DNA from: Vibrio aquaticus
Lineage (GTDB): Bacteria; Pseudomonadota; Gammaproteobacteria; Enterobacterales; Vibrionaceae
Length of the DNA stretch: 64,000 bases
Direction: 5' to 3'
NCBI RefSeq assembly: GCF_003970385.1
Contig: NZ_RXZH01000001.1
Span: 785,300 to 849,299, forward strand
In this document: piece by piece, positions 8,229 to 16,874 of the stretch
Position numbering within the stretch: the first letter of the stretch is position 1
How the letters are laid out: every line of letters starts with the position of its first letter
Notes under the pieces: generated by a model
The model's database searches: none
What the model saw: the letters and a program-made list of their open reading frames with translations, nothing else
Told to the model about the DNA's origin: nothing
Translations under genes and position numbers: made by a program

Positions 8229-9092
8229 TTGAGTTTAGAAGTCGATATTATCTCGCAAATAACCGAACGATTCAGTGCGCTACGTGAGGCGGAAAAGAAA
8301 GTCGCCAAACTGATCATGGACGACATAGAAAGCGCAGCCAACGCAAGCATTACCGAACTAGCAGAAAGTGCCGAAGTGAGTGAAGCGACCATCACACGCT
8401 TTGCCAAAGCGGTAGGCTGTAAGAACGTGCGTGATATGAAGATTAAACTCGCTCAAACCCTGACCGTTGGCCAACGCTTTATCCTTGAGCCGCCTGATCA
8501 GAGTGGCTATCAAGGTATTTATGAGTCAATCAAACAGTCGTTAGACATCAACCGCAACCTAATTAACGAGCAAGATGTGGATACCGCCGTTGAATGGCTG
8601 CATGGCGCAAGACAGATCATTTCAATTGGTATGGGCGGCGGCTCGACCATTGCGTCACAAGAGATCCAACATCGCTTGTTCCGTCTAGGTTACGCGGTGG
8701 TTGCTTATAACGATGGGCTAATGACACGTATGATCGCCTCGACGGCTGACAGCAATGACGTAATCGTGATGCTTTCTGCAACGGGCTATACCCCTGCGAT
8801 TGTCGAAACCGCTGAGCTTGCCAAAGAGTATGGTGTGAAAGTTATCGCCATTACCCCTAAATCTACACCGCTTTCCAAGATTGCCGATTTAACCCTGCCG
8901 ATTGAGCACCAAGAAACGGACTTTATCTATAAGCCGTCTGCTTCTCGCTATGCGATGCTGGCGTTAGTCGATGTACTTTCAATGGCATTGGCCGTCAACC
9001 ATAAGCGCCGCTCTCGCGATAAGCTGCGCCGCTTAAAACTGGCACTCGACTCTTACCGGGGCGGTTTAGATCGACAACCACTGGGCGACTAG
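8229..9092 (+). CDS. MurR/RpiR-family transcriptional regulator
   Basis: A 287-residue regulator with an N-terminal RpiR helix-turn-helix at about residues 5-80 (SITELAESAEVSEATITRFAKAVGC) and a C-terminal SIS sugar-phosphate-binding domain at about 125-265 (ISIGMGGGSTIASQEIQHRLF, VIVMLSATGYTPAIVETAEL). RpiR proteins sense phosphorylated sugars, so KDPG or a relative is a plausible ligand here. It starts with TTG; AGGA lies about 9 nt upstream. Sitting beside the aminosugar-acid catabolic genes, it is the obvious local regulator of both divergent arms. Whether it acts as repressor or activator cannot be told from sequence. Confidence 0.92.
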   Translation: MSLEVDIISQITERFSALREAEKKVAKLIMDDIESAANASITELAESAEVSEATITRFAKAVGCKNVRDMKIKLAQTLTVGQRFILEPPDQSGYQGIYESIKQSLDINRNLINEQDVDTAVEWLHGARQIISIGMGGGSTIASQEIQHRLFRLGYAVVAYNDGLMTRMIASTADSNDVIVMLSATGYTPAIVETAELAKEYGVKVIAITPKSTPLSKIADLTLPIEHQETDFIYKPSASRYAMLALVDVLSMALAVNHKRRSRDKLRRLKLALDSYRGGLDRQPLGD

Positions 9093-9105
9093 AATTTAGT
9101 TCCCT

Positions 9106-9142
9106 TCACAGCGCTTTGTTGACCGCAAGCGCTGTGATTTTC
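9106..9142 (+). terminator. intrinsic terminator after rpiR (also serves the convergent GntR gene)
   Basis: TCACAGCGCTT (9106-9116) pairs with AAGCGCTGTGA (9127-9137) around a 10-nt loop, followed by TTTTCC. It lies between two convergent genes. Confidence 0.8.
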
Positions 9143-9146
9143 CTCC

Positions 9147-9866
9147 TCAAACCTCACTATCAATACGAATGGTCACCGCATCCGGTCGCCAGTATTCAAA
9201 CTCACAATCCATCAGTTCGCCATCTTGCTTGTAGTTAATTCTGCATATCTTCAGAACAGGCTGCCCTACACCTACATTTAGTGCTTTAGCAACATGCTCA
9301 GGTGCTGAGGTGGGTAGCACTTCAAAGCGCGAACGCTGAGTTTGATAACCATATCTCTGATAATAAATCTCGGTAAGTGACTGTGTGAGATCTTCGGACA
9401 AAATACCGTCAAATAGCGACACTTTCAGTACATTTTCGACAAACAACACAGCTCGGCCATCAATGTATCGTAAACGCTCAATGACATAAATCGGAGTAAT
9501 ACTCTCTGCCTGTAACTCTGTCGCGTACTCACCTGAGGCCATCTCTCTGCGTGCATTAACCAACTGAGTGTGAGCGAGACGATCTTGCTCATGAACCATC
9601 TGATGAAAGTGCGATCGTGATAGCGGATTGTAAATAACCCGATCGGGGGACACATACCAACCTCGACGCTTTTCTCGATAGATCAGCCCTTCGGTCTCAA
9701 GCGAAATCAGCGCATCTTTCATGGTAATTCGGGTGGTGGCAAACAGCTCACTGAGTTCACGTTCAGACGGGAGTTTCTGCCCCTGAGTAAAAATGCCAGA
9801 GTCAATTTGCCCTCTGAGTGTTGATTTGATTGTCCCTAACTGTGTTGCTGCATGAAGAGTGGTCAT
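9147..9866 (-). CDS. GntR-family regulator with UTRA ligand domain (HutC subfamily)
   Basis: A 239-residue regulator with an N-terminal winged helix-turn-helix (GQKLPSERELSELFATTRITMKDALISLETEGLIYREKRRGWYVS) and a C-terminal UTRA effector domain (PIYVIERLRYIDGRAVLFVENVL). I chose ATG 9866, which puts the usual short lead before the HTH. A GTG at 9908 with AGG upstream is an alternative that adds 14 residues. It is divergent from the ABC importer operon starting at 10087, which it probably regulates. UTRA regulators often sense small phosphorylated or phosphonate compounds, in line with the phosphatase genes in that operon. Confidence 0.88.
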   Translation of the reverse strand: MTTLHAATQLGTIKSTLRGQIDSGIFTQGQKLPSERELSELFATTRITMKDALISLETEGLIYREKRRGWYVSPDRVIYNPLSRSHFHQMVHEQDRLAHTQLVNARREMASGEYATELQAESITPIYVIERLRYIDGRAVLFVENVLKVSLFDGILSEDLTQSLTEIYYQRYGYQTQRSRFEVLPTSAPEHVAKALNVGVGQPVLKICRINYKQDGELMDCEFEYWRPDAVTIRIDSEV

Positions 9867-10086
9867 TACGTCGCCGCTGTGATCTAGTCCATTAATTCTT
9901 TGCCCCACAACCTACGGCGTGTAGATAACAGAAATATGACACATCGTTAATGAATACAAAGTCAGCAAATGACACAGAAATGCCATAAAACTTCACCAAA
10001 AGTGTCAAATTTATAAAGCCAAACCGTCACATTCCTTCCCTAGCATACCAATCGAACTTACTGACCTAGTCCAGAAGGATGGATAA

Positions 10087-11160
10087 ATGAAAACTTTGCT
10101 AAGTCGCTCAACCGCGTTACCAATGGGAGCAGCAATGATTGCTGCAACACTATCAATGCCATCGGTAGCGAAACAAGCGGATCTTGAATCTCTCGTAAAT
10201 GCTGCACAAAAAGAAGGTGCGGTATACAGCGTGGGTATGCCAGACAGTTGGGCAAACTGGAAAGATACATGGAAAGATCTGAAATCAAACTACGGTTTGA
10301 AGCATCAAGACACCGACATGAGCTCGGCGCAAGAGATTGCTAAGTTCGAAGCAGAGAAGAAGAACGCGACAGCAGATATTGGCGATGTCGGTTTTGCCTT
10401 TGCACGAGTTGCGGTTAAAAAGGGCGTGACTCAGCCATACAAGCCAACCACTTGGAGTGACATTCCAAACTGGGCCAAAGATAAAGATGGTCATTGGGCA
10501 TTAGCTTATACAGGCACTATCTCTTTCATCTCAAACAACTCGCTTGTGAAAGATGCGCCAAAGACTTGGGCTGACCTGCTTGAAGGCAACTACAAGGTGA
10601 CAGTTGGTGACGTGGGTGTGGCTGCTCAAGCCAACAATGCGGTACTGGCTGCAGCGTTTGCCAATGGCGGCGATGAGTCAAATCTTAAACCGGCCATCAA
10701 GTTCTTTGGTGAGCTAGCAAAACAGGGCCGTTTATCGTTTACCGACCCAAGCATCGCCAACCTTGAAAAAGGCGAAGTGGAAGTCGCGATCATGTGGGAC
10801 TTCAATGCCCTGAACTACCGCGACAAGATTGACCGTGAACGTTTTAGCGTCAACATCCCACAAGATGGTTCGGTGATCTCAGGTTACACCACCATCATCA
10901 ACAAATACGCACAAAACCCGAATGCAGCGAAGCTAGCTCGTGAATACATCTTTAGCGACCAAGGCCAAATCAACCTTGCTGAAGGTTATGCACGCCCAAT
11001 TCGCACCAACGTAGCCCTACCAAAATCAGTACAAGACAAGCTGATTGCCAACGACCAGTACAGCAATGTACACCCAGTAACAGACTTCTCAGCTTGGGAA
11101 AAGTCTGCTCGTAAATTGCCACGCCAATGGCAAGAAAGCGTTCTTATTCATCAACAATAA
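10087..11160 (+). CDS. periplasmic solute-binding protein (family 1) of an ABC importer
   Basis: A 357-residue exported protein with a signal peptide (MKTLLSRSTALPMGAAMIAATLSMPSVAK). The mature part is a type II bilobal binding fold of the iron/putrescine/2-aminoethylphosphonate type, with AQKEGAVYSVGMPDSWANW near the N-terminus and a SFISNNSLVKDAPKTWADLL hinge segment. A good ribosome binding site (AAGGATGG) precedes the ATG. It is the first gene of an operon with a phosphodiesterase, two permeases, an ATPase and a HAD phosphatase, so the cargo is probably an organophosphate rather than ferric iron. The exact ligand is unknown. Confidence 0.88.
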   Translation: MKTLLSRSTALPMGAAMIAATLSMPSVAKQADLESLVNAAQKEGAVYSVGMPDSWANWKDTWKDLKSNYGLKHQDTDMSSAQEIAKFEAEKKNATADIGDVGFAFARVAVKKGVTQPYKPTTWSDIPNWAKDKDGHWALAYTGTISFISNNSLVKDAPKTWADLLEGNYKVTVGDVGVAAQANNAVLAAAFANGGDESNLKPAIKFFGELAKQGRLSFTDPSIANLEKGEVEVAIMWDFNALNYRDKIDRERFSVNIPQDGSVISGYTTIINKYAQNPNAAKLAREYIFSDQGQINLAEGYARPIRTNVALPKSVQDKLIANDQYSNVHPVTDFSAWEKSARKLPRQWQESVLIHQQ

Positions 11161-11172
11161 CAGCAGGTCAAT

Positions 11173-12000
11173 ATGAGCAATAAGGTTATCCTTGTTGTTC
11201 TAGATGGACTGAATCATCAGGTAGCTCATCAATGTATGGGCTACCTAAATGGTCTATTAGAACAACGTCATGTCAGCCCCAAAAAACGCGCTACCCTGCA
11301 CTCGGTGCAGTGTGAATTACCGTCACTGTCTCGCCCTTTGTATGAGTGCATCTTAACGGGTGTTCGTCCGGTAGACAGCGGCATCGTCAATAATGACATC
11401 GCTCGTTTATCTCATCATGAATCCATTTTCAGCTTAGCGAAGAGTCAAGGTAAAACAACGGCTGCAGCGGCTTACCATTGGGTCAGTGAGCTTTACAATC
11501 GAGCGCCTTTTGACGCTGTACGAGATCGCTTCACTAACGACAAAACATTAAATATTCAGCACGGGTGTTTCTATCACTGGGATCACTACCCAGATGAAGC
11601 GCTGTTTCTAGATGCCGAACATTTACGTCAAACCCATCAGCCTGATTTTCTGCTCATCCATCCAATGAACATTGATGATATGGGCCATAAACATGGCTTG
11701 GATTCTTATCAATATCGCAACTGCGCTCGTCACGCTGACATCATTTTGTCGAACTACATTGAGCAGTGGCTAAACGATGGCTACCAAATCATTGTCACCA
11801 GTGATCATGGCATGAACAACGACTTGTCTCATGGTGGGATTCTGCCTGAAGAGCGTGCTGTGCCACTGTTTGTCATCGGCGACAAATTCACGCATTTAGA
11901 CGATTGTCACGTCAAGCAAACCGAGATTTGCGGCACTGTGTGCCAACTACTGAACCTAGACCATAACAAACCATACACTCAGGAATTGTTAGCCTTATGA
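11173..12000 (+). CDS. alkaline-phosphatase-superfamily phosphodiesterase/phosphatase, cytosolic
   Basis: A 275-residue enzyme of the nucleotide pyrophosphatase/phosphodiesterase type. Metal and catalytic motifs can be read in order: Asp in LVVLDGLN near the N-terminus, a probable Ser nucleophile in LPSLSRPLYECILTG, DDMGHKHG, TSDHGMNN and LSHGG. There is no signal peptide, so it should act in the cytoplasm on an imported substrate; most relatives are exported. It sits 12 bp after the binding-protein gene and overlaps the permease gene by 4 bp, so the products are made together. It probably splits a phosphodiester or phosphomonoester brought in by this ABC system. Confidence 0.82.
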   Translation: MSNKVILVVLDGLNHQVAHQCMGYLNGLLEQRHVSPKKRATLHSVQCELPSLSRPLYECILTGVRPVDSGIVNNDIARLSHHESIFSLAKSQGKTTAAAAYHWVSELYNRAPFDAVRDRFTNDKTLNIQHGCFYHWDHYPDEALFLDAEHLRQTHQPDFLLIHPMNIDDMGHKHGLDSYQYRNCARHADIILSNYIEQWLNDGYQIIVTSDHGMNNDLSHGGILPEERAVPLFVIGDKFTHLDDCHVKQTEICGTVCQLLNLDHNKPYTQELLAL

Positions 12001-12893
12001 GCAGTTCTGTTCTATCACCAAACTCGGTTAAGTCGAGCTCGGCACAGCCTAAAACCCTGTCATGGCTAAAACGCATCAAGCCCGCTTTGTGGTTGGTGCC
12101 TTTTACGCTGTTTTTCTACCTTTTTCAGCTTGCACCCATGGTTTGGGTATTCACCAATAGCTTTGTGTATGACGGTGAGTTTTCTTTCGAGAACTATGTC
12201 GAAGTGCTCGACTCTGCTTTCATGATGCAAGCCTTTGGCAACAGCTTATGGCTCTCTTTTTGGTCAAGCGTTTTTGGCCTTACTATCGCTACTTTGTTGG
12301 TTTCCTCTCTGCGCCGAGTCAACTCAAAAATCCGTGATGGCGTCATTGCCTTTACCAACATGAGCAGTAACTTTTCCGGCGTTCCTCTCGCCTTCGCATT
12401 CATCATCATTCTCGGCACAAACGGGGCAATTACGTTACTGCTTAAGCAATACGGACTACTTGGCGACTTCGACTTGTATGGCAAATGGGGCTTACTGGCG
12501 ATTTATATCTACTTCCAGATCCCACTGGCTGTCCTATTGCTCTACCCAGCGTTTGATGCGCTAAGCGATGACTGGCAAGCAGCAGCATCTCTGTTGGGAG
12601 CAACAACGTCCCAGTATTGGGTAAAAGTGGCGCTGCCAGTGCTTTCTCCGGCGCTGCTTGGCACCTTCATCATTCTAATTGCCAATGCGATTGGCGCTTA
12701 TGCCAGTGTGTATGCGCTTACCGCCGGTAACTACAACGTCATTACCGTTCGTATTGCGAGTCTGGTATCTGGTGACCTATTCCTTGAGCCAAACCTTGCG
12801 GCAGCGATTTCAGTCATTCTTATGGCAATGCTGGCCTTTATTACCATCATCAACCAATGGCTGATTTCAAAAAGCTATGCAGGTAGGAAGTAA
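11997..12893 (+). CDS. ABC importer permease 1
   Basis: A 298-residue inner-membrane permease with six hydrophobic segments after a roughly 30-residue cytoplasmic lead. The EAA-type loop that contacts the ATPase is visible as DDWQAAASLLGATTSQYWVKVALPVLSPAL. It belongs to the binding-protein-dependent family that serves iron, polyamine and phosphonate importers. Its start overlaps the stop of the phosphodiesterase gene (ATGA), and it is paired with the second permease immediately downstream. Confidence 0.9.
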   Translation: MSSSVLSPNSVKSSSAQPKTLSWLKRIKPALWLVPFTLFFYLFQLAPMVWVFTNSFVYDGEFSFENYVEVLDSAFMMQAFGNSLWLSFWSSVFGLTIATLLVSSLRRVNSKIRDGVIAFTNMSSNFSGVPLAFAFIIILGTNGAITLLLKQYGLLGDFDLYGKWGLLAIYIYFQIPLAVLLLYPAFDALSDDWQAAASLLGATTSQYWVKVALPVLSPALLGTFIILIANAIGAYASVYALTAGNYNVITVRIASLVSGDLFLEPNLAAAISVILMAMLAFITIINQWLISKSYAGRK

Positions 12894-12897
12894 CATC

Positions 12898-13686
12898 ATG
12901 CAAAGCATCAATACTCGATTCCATCAAACCGTGGTCTATTCCATTGTCGGCATCATGTGCATCCCTATCTTAGCCACGTTTATCTATTCGATTTCGTCAC
13001 GTTGGGGCGCTACCATTCTGCCAGACGGCCTAACGCTAGATTGGTACTTAAAGCTGTTGACCGATCCTCGTTTCTTACAGGCGTTTGGTCGCTCATTGTT
13101 TATCTGTATTGCCGCGCTGGTCTTAAGCGTTGTACTGATACTTCCTGCTATTTTTGTTGTGTTTTACTACTTCCCGAAACTCGACAAGCTGATGAACATT
13201 CTGATCTTATTGCCGTTCGCTGTGCCGCCAGTCGTCTCTTCCGTCGGTTTACTTCAGCTCTACGCAGATAGTGAGTTCGCGTTGATTGGTACGCCGTGGA
13301 TATTGATAGGCACCTACTTCACCATTGCCCTGCCATTTATGTACCGAGCAATTTCAAACAGCTTTGAAGCCATCAACCTCAAAGATTTGATGGATGCAGC
13401 CCACCTACTTGGGGCAAGCACTACACAAGCATTCTTATTAATCATTTTACCGAATTTGAAGAAAGGCCTTATGGCGTCACTGTTCCTTTCTTTCTCATTC
13501 CTACTTGGCGAGTTCGTGTTCGCAAACATCTTAGTCGGCACACGTTACGAAACACTGCAAATCTATCTATACAACATGCGTCAAACCAGTGGCCACTTTA
13601 CCTCTGCATTGGTGATGACCTACTTCTTATTCATTTTCCTACTGACTTGGCTGGCAAGTCGTTTTAGCCAAGGAGCAAAATCATGA
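12898..13686 (+). CDS. ABC importer permease 2
   Basis: A 262-residue inner-membrane permease with six hydrophobic segments and an EAA loop (LKDLMDAAHLLGASTTQAFLLIILPNLKKGL). I chose ATG 12898, preceded by a GGAAG ribosome binding site, over an in-frame ATG seven codons upstream that would overlap the previous gene. It forms the heterodimeric channel with the gene before it. Its stop overlaps the ATPase start by 4 bp. Confidence 0.9.
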   Translation: MQSINTRFHQTVVYSIVGIMCIPILATFIYSISSRWGATILPDGLTLDWYLKLLTDPRFLQAFGRSLFICIAALVLSVVLILPAIFVVFYYFPKLDKLMNILILLPFAVPPVVSSVGLLQLYADSEFALIGTPWILIGTYFTIALPFMYRAISNSFEAINLKDLMDAAHLLGASTTQAFLLIILPNLKKGLMASLFLSFSFLLGEFVFANILVGTRYETLQIYLYNMRQTSGHFTSALVMTYFLFIFLLTWLASRFSQGAKS

Positions 13687-14702
13687 GCTACGTAACCGCA
13701 ACGAACCTAACTAAGCGTTTTGGTGACAACACCGTTTTTGAAGACATACAGTTCAACATTGAACAAGGCGAATTTATTACGCTTCTTGGGCCAAGTGGCT
13801 GTGGTAAATCAACCTTACTGCGCAGCCTAGCGGGTCTAAACCCTGTTGATGGCGGCGAAATCTGGGTCAACGGCCAAGAAATCGCTCACCACACTCCTCA
13901 AGAGCGTGGTATTGGTATGGTGTTTCAGTCCTATGCGCTGTTTCCCAATATGACGGTAGAAGGCAATGTCGCGTTTGGCCTTAAAATGAAGAAGCTAGAC
14001 AAAGATGAAATTCAGCGCGAAGTAGCAAAAGTCATTGAACTGGTTGACCTAAAAGGCAAAGAAAAACATTACCCACACCAACTTTCAGGCGGTCAGCGTC
14101 AACGTGTTGCCTTGGCAAGAGCATTGGTCGTGAAGCCACAAATCCTGCTGCTTGATGAGCCATTGTCGGCACTCGATGCCAAGATTCGTAAGCACCTTCG
14201 TCAGCAGATCCGAGACATCCAAAAAGAGATGAACCTGACCACCATCTTCGTTACCCATGACCAAGAAGAAGCGATGATCATGTCAGATCGTATCTTCTTG
14301 ATGAACAAAGGGGAAATCGTTCAAGCTGGCACGCCAGAAGAGATTTACACTCATCCGGCTAACGAGTTTGTGGCAAGTTTTATGGGGCACTACAATCTGG
14401 TTGATGCGACGAAAGCGAAGCAACTATTTAATATGGATACCGAGTGGCGAGTGGCCATTCGCCCTGAGTCTATCTACGTCAAAGAAGCAGGCCGACAATA
14501 TGGTCAGCACATCTCAGCGCCGCAATCGGCCACAATCAAAAGCCACCAACTGCTTGGCAATGTGATTCGCTATCAAGTGGATGTAGAGGAATGCGAGTTA
14601 ACCGTTGATTTGCTCAACCGTTCTTCAGAGCGATTACTCGCCAATGGCAGCCAATTAGAGCTACTCTTTAACCTTAACGAAATTCAACCAGTGAGTGCCT
14701 AA
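13683..14702 (+). CDS. ABC importer ATP-binding protein
   Basis: A 339-residue ATPase with Walker A GPSGCGKST, signature LSGGQRQRVALARAL, Walker B ILLLDEPLSALD and the H-loop TIFVTHDQEEAM. A C-terminal regulatory TOBE-like extension (about residues 240-335) is typical of the PotA/FbpC/PhnT group. It energises the two permeases encoded just upstream. The C-terminal extension could bind a signalling protein or metabolite, but its motif does not identify the cargo. Confidence 0.93.
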   Translation: MSYVTATNLTKRFGDNTVFEDIQFNIEQGEFITLLGPSGCGKSTLLRSLAGLNPVDGGEIWVNGQEIAHHTPQERGIGMVFQSYALFPNMTVEGNVAFGLKMKKLDKDEIQREVAKVIELVDLKGKEKHYPHQLSGGQRQRVALARALVVKPQILLLDEPLSALDAKIRKHLRQQIRDIQKEMNLTTIFVTHDQEEAMIMSDRIFLMNKGEIVQAGTPEEIYTHPANEFVASFMGHYNLVDATKAKQLFNMDTEWRVAIRPESIYVKEAGRQYGQHISAPQSATIKSHQLLGNVIRYQVDVEECELTVDLLNRSSERLLANGSQLELLFNLNEIQPVSA

Positions 14703-14703
14703 C

Positions 14704-15363
14704 ATGCTAAAGCCGCTATACGTATTTGATATGGATGAGACGCTCATCAACGCTGATTGCGCCATGATTTGGAACCAGTTCCTGGTAGAAAAAGACATCG
14801 CAACCGACCCGAACTTTCTGGAAGAAGATAAGCGTTTGATGGCGCTGTACGCACAAGGTTCGATGGATATGGAAGACTATTTGTCTTTTGCCATTGCACC
14901 AGTGAAAGACTTGCCTATTTCACAAGTAAAAGCGCTGGCCGAAGAGTGCGTCATCAAGCATGTGTTAGATAAGCAGTTTCGTCAGTCAAAGCCGCTGATT
15001 GAGCAGCTCAAGCGCGATAACATCGACATGGTGATCATCTCAGCAAGCGTGACCTTCTTAGTCGAAGCAGTGGGTCGTCATATCGGTATTCCGACTGCTC
15101 TAGGCATCGACCTGGTGGAAAAAGACGGCCGCTATACTCCGCAAGTCTCTGGCGTGGCAAGCTACCGAGAGGGGAAAGTGACCCGACTCCAACAATGGTT
15201 AGACGCCCAATCTCAGCAGTACTCAGAGATCCACTTCTACACCGATTCCATTAATGATTTACCGCTTTGTCAGCATGCCGATTACGCCTATTTAGTCAAT
15301 CCGTGCCCACGTTTAAAAGCAGTCTCTGATCAACCAAACTGGACCATTTTGGATTGGGACTAG
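14704..15363 (+). CDS. HAD-superfamily phosphatase (SerB-like, HAD-IB)
   Basis: A 219-residue HAD hydrolase with motif I FDMDETLI (nucleophile and acid Asp), motif II IISAS, a conserved Lys region, and motif III/IV FYTDSINDLPL. It resembles the phosphoserine/phosphocholine phosphatase-like HAD-IB group. The ATG at 14704 immediately follows the ATPase stop; a GTG at 14695 is an alternative start. As the last gene of the importer operon it probably removes phosphate from the product of the phosphodiesterase, freeing phosphate and an alcohol such as an aminoalcohol. That reading is inference from context. Confidence 0.85.
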   Translation: MLKPLYVFDMDETLINADCAMIWNQFLVEKDIATDPNFLEEDKRLMALYAQGSMDMEDYLSFAIAPVKDLPISQVKALAEECVIKHVLDKQFRQSKPLIEQLKRDNIDMVIISASVTFLVEAVGRHIGIPTALGIDLVEKDGRYTPQVSGVASYREGKVTRLQQWLDAQSQQYSEIHFYTDSINDLPLCQHADYAYLVNPCPRLKAVSDQPNWTILDWD

Positions 15364-15581
15364 CTAAGAGTTGAACACTTTCTGTACCAGCGGTGATACG
15401 CAAACGTTCTCTTATCAAAAGAGTAACGAACTGTGATATCGATCGCTGGTCACATTCACAAAATGTATGTTTATATAATTAACAAGGCTTTATAAGCTAT
15501 CTAACTGAATATTAAGCCGCTTTTGCACACGCCACTTGTGCTCGATCTGTTTAACCGTTTTAACTGGTACAAGAGGCAAAC

Positions 15582-15980
15582 ATGTATAAAGAGTCCGATA
15601 TTCGCATTGAGAATGGGCAGCTTCACTTTAAAAAGGACAGCTACCCACTGAGTAAGATTAACGACGTTAGAGTAAAATCCCTCACACTGTTGGATAATTT
15701 GGGCCAAATCGCTTTCTGGGTATTTCTCTTTTCAGGTGCGGTTTGGCTAGCAATCCCTGACATTCGTACAGCACCGACTTGGTTGCAAGTATTGGCCGTC
15801 AGTTTAACCATTGTGGGTTTGGCTTTCTCTCTGTTTCGCTGCTCTCGATATGCTCTGCAAGTTGAATTCAGACATATTGATGAAACGGGTGTCCAATGGG
15901 TCAACGTTGCTAAATCTTATGCTCAAAAAGACGGTGAGCTGTTTCGTCAGCAAGCCGAAGTGATCAAGCGATATCTGTAA
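15582..15980 (+). CDS. small membrane protein of unknown function (DUF6232-like)
   Basis: A 132-residue protein with a beta-rich N-terminus (about residues 1-40, IRIENGQLHFKKDSYPLSKINDVRV), two adjacent transmembrane helices (about 47-66 and 69-90) and a basic/polar C-terminal half. The arrangement resembles small bacterial proteins with a PH-like segment fused to a hairpin of helices. Function is unknown. It is a single-gene unit followed by a clear terminator. The preceding 218-bp gap (15364-15581) shows no other gene. Confidence 0.7.
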   Translation: MYKESDIRIENGQLHFKKDSYPLSKINDVRVKSLTLLDNLGQIAFWVFLFSGAVWLAIPDIRTAPTWLQVLAVSLTIVGLAFSLFRCSRYALQVEFRHIDETGVQWVNVAKSYAQKDGELFRQQAEVIKRYL

Positions 15981-15993
15981 GCAAAACTAATCC

Positions 15994-16025
15994 ATGGCCC
16001 CACATCACTGTGAGGCCATTTTTGT
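15994..16025 (+). terminator. intrinsic terminator after the small membrane protein gene
   Basis: ATGGCC (15994-15999) and CACA (16001-16004) pair with TGTG (16009-16012) and GGCCAT (16014-16019) across one C/A mismatch, followed by TTTTTG. Confidence 0.8.
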
Positions 16026-16165
16026 TTCTAGCGACAAAGCACTTATTATTACAAATGCGTAATAGTTATTTTAATAAGTGATGGATAGTTTATTTCCAAG
16101 CAAAGATTATACTTAGTCTCACAAGTCGAGCTAACACTTACAGTGAATACAAGAAGGTAATCAAC

Positions 16166-16756
16166 ATGGCTGAACACAAGACTCCACATTTCCAAGTTGG
16201 ACAAACATTGACTGACCATCCGTTTCAAGCCGGTGATGGTGCAATGCTTGAGCTGTTTCGCAATGACTTACCTAACCTACTTTATGTCGGTTTAGCCAAC
16301 ATCAGCGATGCAGAACAAGCTCTATTGTCGCAAGGCGATGCTCAGTTTGGCCTTATCACCTCTGATAATGGTGGCTGTTTAATCGTGGCAAGCTTTGACG
16401 ATTTAGCTTTTGAAATGCAGTTTAACTCTGCTGCGATTCCTGATGATTACTTTGAGATAAGTGACGACAACACACTGAAGCTCTCTATGTTGGTCATCGA
16501 CACCGCAACCAACTTGCTGGCGTCCATTCGTGAGTTTACTTTGTCACCAGAGCTTAGCTGCCAGTTCATCGACATCACCACGCAGCAGCGTCAACTCGGT
16601 GGTGTCGAAGCGGTCAACATGGAAAACATGCAGCTTATTAACACGATTAGTCCTGACACACTGCAAGAGTCGATGCAGACCTACTCATTAGACAGTGTCG
16701 TAACTGCTCCAACCTGCAGTTGTGGTCATCACCACGGGCACAATCACTCACACTAA
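16166..16756 (+). CDS. hypothetical protein with His/Cys-rich C-terminal tail
   Basis: A 196-residue soluble acidic protein that I do not recognise. Most of it is a mixed alpha/beta sequence without obvious catalytic motifs. The last 15 residues (CSCGHHHGHNHSH and the residues before it) form a Cys/His cluster like those of nickel, zinc or cobalt chaperones and of SlyD/HypB-type tails. Metal binding through the tail is therefore plausible. It is monocistronic, with a strong terminator at 16773-16807. Nothing in the neighbouring genes indicates which metal. Confidence 0.75.
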   Translation: MAEHKTPHFQVGQTLTDHPFQAGDGAMLELFRNDLPNLLYVGLANISDAEQALLSQGDAQFGLITSDNGGCLIVASFDDLAFEMQFNSAAIPDDYFEISDDNTLKLSMLVIDTATNLLASIREFTLSPELSCQFIDITTQQRQLGGVEAVNMENMQLINTISPDTLQESMQTYSLDSVVTAPTCSCGHHHGHNHSH

Positions 16757-16772
16757 GCGATACAAAATCCCG

Positions 16773-16807
16773 AAAGCGCATATTGGCCTGACAATATGCG
16801 CTTTTTT
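16773..16807 (+). terminator. intrinsic terminator after the His-rich protein gene
   Basis: AAAGCGCATATTG (16773-16785) pairs with CAATATGCGCTTT (16792-16804) around a 6-nt loop and runs into a T-tract. Confidence 0.9.
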
Positions 16808-16874
16808 GTATTGACCTAACTATCGCTTTATAGTTTAAAGTCTCTAACCCTCAACAGGTATTGGACTGATTACT

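Noticed and set aside
9909..10086. Possible Pho box before the phosphoester-type ABC operon
   Set aside because: TGTCA-like words occur but do not form the CTGTCAT-N4-CTGTCAT pattern with proper spacing; not enough to claim PhoB control.
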